Source: Clostridiales bacterium
GTDB taxonomy: Bacteria > Bacillota > Clostridia > Peptostreptococcales > Anaerovoracaceae
DNA length: 42,034 nucleotides
NCBI GenBank assembly: GCA_015058205.1
Contig: SVCS01000003.1
Location: 1-42,034, forward strand
Direction: 5' to 3'
The translations under genes were made by a program, and so were the position numbers. The first letter of the stretch is position 1. Each line of letters opens with the position of its first letter. Shown piece after piece: positions 38,701 through 42,034 of this stretch. Under the pieces are notes generated by a model. The model did not search any database. It was not told the origin of the DNA and saw only the letters and a list, made by a program, of their open reading frames with translations.

Positions 38701-39443
38701 ATATCGCAGTCATCAGCAGAGATGCTTCTTTAAGCCAGATCAATCATGATAATCAGCGGAGAAGTCTGAATGTGACTGCCGGTGTAAAAGATGACTACAA
38801 TATTACGAAAGTCACCTCGAACGTCAAGAAAATCATACGAGATGAAAATCTTGTGAAACCTGGCGTTGAAATTAAATACAGCGGTGAAAATGAGGAAATT
38901 ATGAAGTCCATGAAGAAGATGCTCCTCATGATGATCATAGGAATCATCCTTGTTTATCTGATCATGGTCGCACAGTTCCAGTCCCTCAGGTCACCATTCA
39001 TCATCATATTCACATTGCCGCTTGCTTTTACGGGAGGTATGCTTGCGCTTCTGATCGCCAATCAGACTCTGAGTGTCATCGCGATGATGGGCTTCGTTAT
39101 GTTGGTCGGTATCGTTGTCAACAACGGTATCGTACTGGTCGACTGTATCAATAGATTCAGACTGGAAGGCATGGATACAGACACGGCGATCATCACGGCG
39201 GGCGCGGTTAGAATGAGGCCTGTTCTCATGACGGCCGCCACGACGGTACTTGGATTGATTCCTCTTGCGCTCGGAATAGGGCAAGGTGCTGAAATGGTGC
39301 AGCCGGTCGCTATCGTCTGTATCGGAGGATTAATATATGCGACAGTAACAACACTGTTCATCATCCCGGTTATGTATAAGAAGTTCTCCCGTAAGCACAT
39401 GGAAAAAATCAAGGATGAAGAACTTGAAATAGTAAATGTCTGA
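35769..39443 (+). CDS. RND (HAE1/AcrB-type) efflux permease with an approximately 185-aa coiled-coil insertion
   Basis: N-terminal SVKRPFTVFVGVIIAIVFGGVALYSMTPDLMP; ISLSGLAIGVGMLVDNSIVVIENIYR and MLVGIVVNNGIVLVDCINRFR motifs; insertion near residues 203-387. Confidence 0.92.
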   Translation: MLTKYSVKRPFTVFVGVIIAIVFGGVALYSMTPDLMPSINAPYSVVMTSEPGASAEEVEKEVTEPLEQQLATLSKLNNISSVSADNVSVITLEFTDDVDMDSMSIDIRDKIDQIEGTLPEMASTPVVIKMNMNMMPVTVAAVGMKEKTPAQVSTFIKDNLEADLEGIEGVASVSKIGMVEEGIQVVLSQDKIDKINDDVSAAIRSQFADGEGKLKSGISKAKKGSSQVDKGKKTVKNQANSATSKLDSAISQAQKGKDELENERTKLEVQINEITQQIALLEENIDLAPTEEAKEAMRQQIEDLTEGKTYAEEALAQIKAKISALDKTISELQKQKDNISFQLGTAYSDLAATQSTIQSTVMQLQSTLSQIESQKQAAIDSADMTGVITMDNVSAILNAQNFSMPAGYVTDNDAKILVSVGDKIKDTEELNDLILFDMDIEGLAPIRVKDIATVSYVADDSDIYAKINGENGVLLSFTKQSTYATATVADNIAEEFEKLESENKGLKFSTLMDQGRYIHIVINSVFRDLLLGALFAILILLFFLRDIRPTFITAVSIPVSVVFAIALMYFTGVTINMISLSGLAIGVGMLVDNSIVVIENIYRLRSMGYSAVQAAVSGASQVAGAITASTLTTICVFVPIVFIDGLTKELFMDLALTVTYSLAASLVIALTFVPAAAKGLLRNKTGKTIISQNGRVVAWYKRSAAWALLHKKRLVLAALVLLLASSGLLLTRGFEFMPSMSTSQISASITMPEDSELEDTIRVNDKISEEVRKIDGVESVGVMLSSNMSQMFGMSSNDDTDYAETTMYIVLDESKAEQGKKVAKVIEKICKDNNCEAITSVDMDMTEYMSGTGVSIKLYSNDLDKLRVSGMNIEDRLRNVKSLEEVSDITESSTEEVKVTVDKNDAMKHGLTVAQVFQQINSKLAKDKAATKLNADGESIDVRVENTSNGEFTLQDLTDMKLIADKQDGTKDKVSLTNIAVISRDASLSQINHDNQRRSLNVTAGVKDDYNITKVTSNVKKIIRDENLVKPGVEIKYSGENEEIMKSMKKMLLMMIIGIILVYLIMVAQFQSLRSPFIIIFTLPLAFTGGMLALLIANQTLSVIAMMGFVMLVGIVVNNGIVLVDCINRFRLEGMDTDTAIITAGAVRMRPVLMTAATTVLGLIPLALGIGQGAEMVQPVAIVCIGGLIYATVTTLFIIPVMYKKFSRKHMEKIKDEELEIVNV

Positions 39444-39452
39444 TGTTAAAAT
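39424..39452 (+). promoter_or_regulatory. Promoter of tRNA-Leu(CAA), overlapping the RND stop codon
   Basis: TTGAAA (39424-39429), 17 nt, TAAAAT (39447-39452), 11 nt before the tRNA. Confidence 0.6.
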
Positions 39453-39463
39453 AATTCCGTTAC

Positions 39464-39550
39464 GCCGGCTTGATGGAATTGGCAGACGTGCGGGACTCAA
39501 AATCCCGTGGTGGCAACACCGTGTGGGTTCGACCCCCACAGCCGGCACCA
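39464..39550 (+). tRNA. tRNA-Leu(CAA)
   Basis: Acceptor GCCGGCT/AGCCGGC, anticodon stem CGGGA/TCCCG with loop CTCAAAA, T arm GTGGGTTCGACCCCCAC, encoded CCA. Confidence 0.95.
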
Positions 39551-39605
39551 ATATAGTAAATATTGTTATCAAACAAATATATAACTACAGGAGGAATAAT
39601 TAATC

Positions 39606-40115
39606 ATGGGTAGCTCGATGTTCTCGATTCTGATCCTGGTACTTCTGTTCGCAGTAATGTACTTCCTGATGATCAGACCACAGAAGAAGAGAGAAAAAGA
39701 AACAAAGGCAATGAGAGCAAGTCTTGCTGTTGGTGATGAAATCGTAACCATCGGCGGTCTCTGCTGCAAGGTCGTTAAGACAAAGGATGAATCCATCGTT
39801 GTTCAGGTTGGTCCTGACAAGGTTAAAATGGAGTTCATGAGATGGGCTGTTTCCAAAGTTGTTAAGCAGGGTTCAGGCCATGTAGAAAAGGCATCCGTTG
39901 ATGATTTTGACGAAGTTGCAGATGCTGAAAAGAAAGAAGCCAGAAAATCAAAGCCTAAGAGAATGAAGAAGGCTGCAGTTGTCGAAGAAGTTGAAGAAGC
40001 ACCGGAAGTCGTTGAAGAAGTGAAGGAAGCGGAAGAGGCAGTTGTTGAAGAAGCCGCTGCCGCAGCGGAAGAGGTTGCTGAAGTCGCTGAAGAAGCTGCT
40101 GCTGATGCAGAATAA
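39606..40115 (+). CDS. yajC: Preprotein translocase subunit YajC with long Glu/Ala/Val-rich C-terminal tail
   Basis: Single N-terminal TM, YFLMIRPQKKREKETKAMRASLAVGDEIVTIGGLCCKVVK; caggaggaa SD. Confidence 0.93.
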   Translation: MGSSMFSILILVLLFAVMYFLMIRPQKKREKETKAMRASLAVGDEIVTIGGLCCKVVKTKDESIVVQVGPDKVKMEFMRWAVSKVVKQGSGHVEKASVDDFDEVADAEKKEARKSKPKRMKKAAVVEEVEEAPEVVEEVKEAEEAVVEEAAAAAEEVAEVAEEAAADAE

Positions 40116-40141
40116 TCTGTTTCATAAGAGCTTAATTGAAA

Positions 40142-40179
40142 AGAACACCGCGTCAGACAAAGATGCGGTGTTTTTTATT
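40142..40179 (+). terminator. Terminator after yajC
   Basis: aacaccgc ... tgcggtgttttttatt. Confidence 0.8.
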
Positions 40180-40300
40180 GCAAAAAAAGGTCATTATAAT
40201 TGAAAAATCAACGGTTTAGGCTTGTTTGAGATTGCAATAAATTGTATAATACTATGAATGATTAAATGGATTTTTATTTTTAAAATTTCCGGAGGAGTAG

Positions 40301-42034
40301 ATGAATTACACAGTTAGAAAAATTATTGCAGTATTTATTGTATTGTGTGTCATTTTCGGATGGCTTGTTACGATCACAGGTATCGGACCGATTACACCGC
40401 TCAAAGACAGAATGAGCCTTGGTCTTGATATCAAAGGTGGTGTTTACGTAGTCATGGAAGCAAACAAGAAAGACATCGCAGGTATGTCGGACGATGAGCT
40501 CCGTGAAGCTATGGAACAGACTCAGACAGTCATTGAAAATCGTATCAATGCCAATGGTCTGGGTGAGCCGACGATCACCATAGAAGGTCAGGATAGAATC
40601 AGAGTTGAAATACCTGAAGTAGAGGATCCTGAAGAAGCAATCGAACTCATCGGTAAGACCGCAAAACTTCAGTTTATACTCGCTGACGGATCCCTTGTTC
40701 TCGAAGGTGATAACGTCAAAAAGGCAGAAGCCGCCAGAGATGACCAGTCAACTGGATATGCTGTCAACCTGCAGTTTGACAGAGAAGGAGCCGATCTCTT
40801 TGGGGAAGCGACAACAAAAGCATTTAACGGTGAAGTGACATCAACAATTGAGGGCGTAGGAAACGGCGCAATCGCCATTGTACTGGATGATCAGATCATT
40901 TCAGCCCCTAATGTCAATGAACCGATCCTCGGCGGCAATTGCACAATTACAGGAGACTTTGATCTTGAAGAAGCACAGCTTCTGGCTGCACAGATCAATG
41001 GTGGTGCGCTGCCAATCGCACTGAAAGAAGTCACATCTTCAGTTCAGTCAGCAACAATCGGATACAACGCTCTTGAGATGAGTATCATTGGAGGTCTCAT
41101 CGGTCTTGGAATCATTCTCCTCCTGATGCTTGTAATCTATAGAGGACTCGGTCTTTGCGCTGATATTGCACTGCTTCTGTATGTAGTGCTGATTCTGAAC
41201 ATCATGGCTTCCATGGGTACCGTTCTGACACTCCCTGGTATCGCAGGTATCATCATTTCGATTGGTATGGCGGTCGATGCGAACGTCGTCATATTCTCGC
41301 GTATCCGGGAGGAAATCACGCTGGGTCGTACTGTGCGTGTAGCAACAGAAACAGGTTCCAAGAGAGCGATGACCACTGTAATCGACTCACAGGTAACAAC
41401 ACTGATTGCAGCTGTTATCCTGTACGAAATCGGTACAAGTGCTGTTAAGGGATTTGCTTACACATTCATGGTTGGTATCATCGTCAGCATCTTCACAGCT
41501 GTATTCATTACACAGCTTTACGTAAAACTGATGGCTTCCAGCGACAGATTTGCTAAGAAGTCCTACTTCGGTGTCAAGGACGACAACACCGCAACATTCC
41601 ATATTTCGAAGACCATCGGCTTCATGAACAAGCGCAAAATATTCTACTGTATTTCCGCCGGAATTCTCATTATCGGACTTGGCTTCGGAGTGATCAGAGG
41701 TTTGAACTACGGCATCGACTTTACTGGCGGAACGATGATTCAGCTTGACATGGGCAAGCAGGTCAAGATTGCTCAGGTTGATGACGCAATCAAGCAATTC
41801 GACCTTGACCCGCAGATCATCTATGCAGGATCTGACAATGATCAAATCGTCATCAGAACCATTGAATCACTGAACAAGGCAGATAGAGCCGAGGTCATCA
41901 AAGCTATTAATAATGAATTCGGGATTAAGGGCGATGACAATATCGTGACGCAGGAGTACTTTGGACCTTCCGTGGGTAAGGAACTGAGGAATAACGCTAT
42001 TCTGGCCATTATCATAGCCGCGATCTGTATGATG
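40301..42034 (+). CDS. secDF: Fused protein translocase SecDF (3' end outside window)
   Basis: My translation from ATG 40301 stays open for 578 codons: SecD (MSLGLDIKGGVYVVMEAN...GMAVDANVVIFSRIREE) continuing in frame into SecF (RGLNYGIDFTGGTMIQLDMG). cggaggag SD. Confidence 0.93.
   Translation, partial: MNYTVRKIIAVFIVLCVIFGWLVTITGIGPITPLKDRMSLGLDIKGGVYVVMEANKKDIAGMSDDELREAMEQTQTVIENRINANGLGEPTITIEGQDRIRVEIPEVEDPEEAIELIGKTAKLQFILADGSLVLEGDNVKKAEAARDDQSTGYAVNLQFDREGADLFGEATTKAFNGEVTSTIEGVGNGAIAIVLDDQIISAPNVNEPILGGNCTITGDFDLEEAQLLAAQINGGALPIALKEVTSSVQSATIGYNALEMSIIGGLIGLGIILLLMLVIYRGLGLCADIALLLYVVLILNIMASMGTVLTLPGIAGIIISIGMAVDANVVIFSRIREEITLGRTVRVATETGSKRAMTTVIDSQVTTLIAAVILYEIGTSAVKGFAYTFMVGIIVSIFTAVFITQLYVKLMASSDRFAKKSYFGVKDDNTATFHISKTIGFMNKRKIFYCISAGILIIGLGFGVIRGLNYGIDFTGGTMIQLDMGKQVKIAQVDDAIKQFDLDPQIIYAGSDNDQIVIRTIESLNKADRAEVIKAINNEFGIKGDDNIVTQEYFGPSVGKELRNNAILAIIIAAICMM

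Noticed and set aside
1-42034. CRISPR arrays, transposons, toxin-antitoxin or restriction operons
   Set aside because: No regularly spaced direct repeats, transposase motifs or paired small toxin-antitoxin ORFs seen on reading; the methyltransferase lacks an adjacent nuclease.

Overview
The window reads as a gene-dense, mostly housekeeping stretch of a low-to-mid GC Gram-positive (Clostridia-like) chromosome. That placement is inferred from gene content; I ran no search. Left to right: ftsE(partial)-ftsX-M23 hydrolase-recJ-S41 protease; yerC-type regulator; phosphopantetheinyl transferase, MBL hydrolase, recX, tcdA-like, unknown ORF, rmuC, metallophosphoesterase, deoB; secreted phage-tail-lysozyme-like protein; tRNA-Ser(CGA); malic enzyme; tRNA-Arg(CCG) on minus; DapF-fold racemase-like protein; M29 aminopeptidase; TetR regulator / MMPL transporter / secreted Leu-Gly heptad-repeat protein; MATE transporter; Cys-rich protein (minus); giant acyl-CoA dehydratase activase-like protein; yebC; a structured ncRNA that is probably 6S RNA; formate/nitrite transporter; cytidine deaminase; polA; coaE; tRNA-Leu(GAG); solitary DNA methyltransferase; RND permease with a long coiled-coil insertion; tRNA-Leu(CAA); yajC; fused secDF (runs off the right edge and is missing from the ORF track). 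I see no CRISPR array, transposase, integrase or prophage module. The best leads are the RND permease insertion, the probable 6S RNA, the TetR/MMPL/secreted-protein module with a 12-bp perfect inverted repeat, the solitary methyltransferase with a palindrome over its -10 box, three candidate leaderless genes, and a divergent DapF-fold protein. I did not find clear evidence of a wholly new defence or mobile system.
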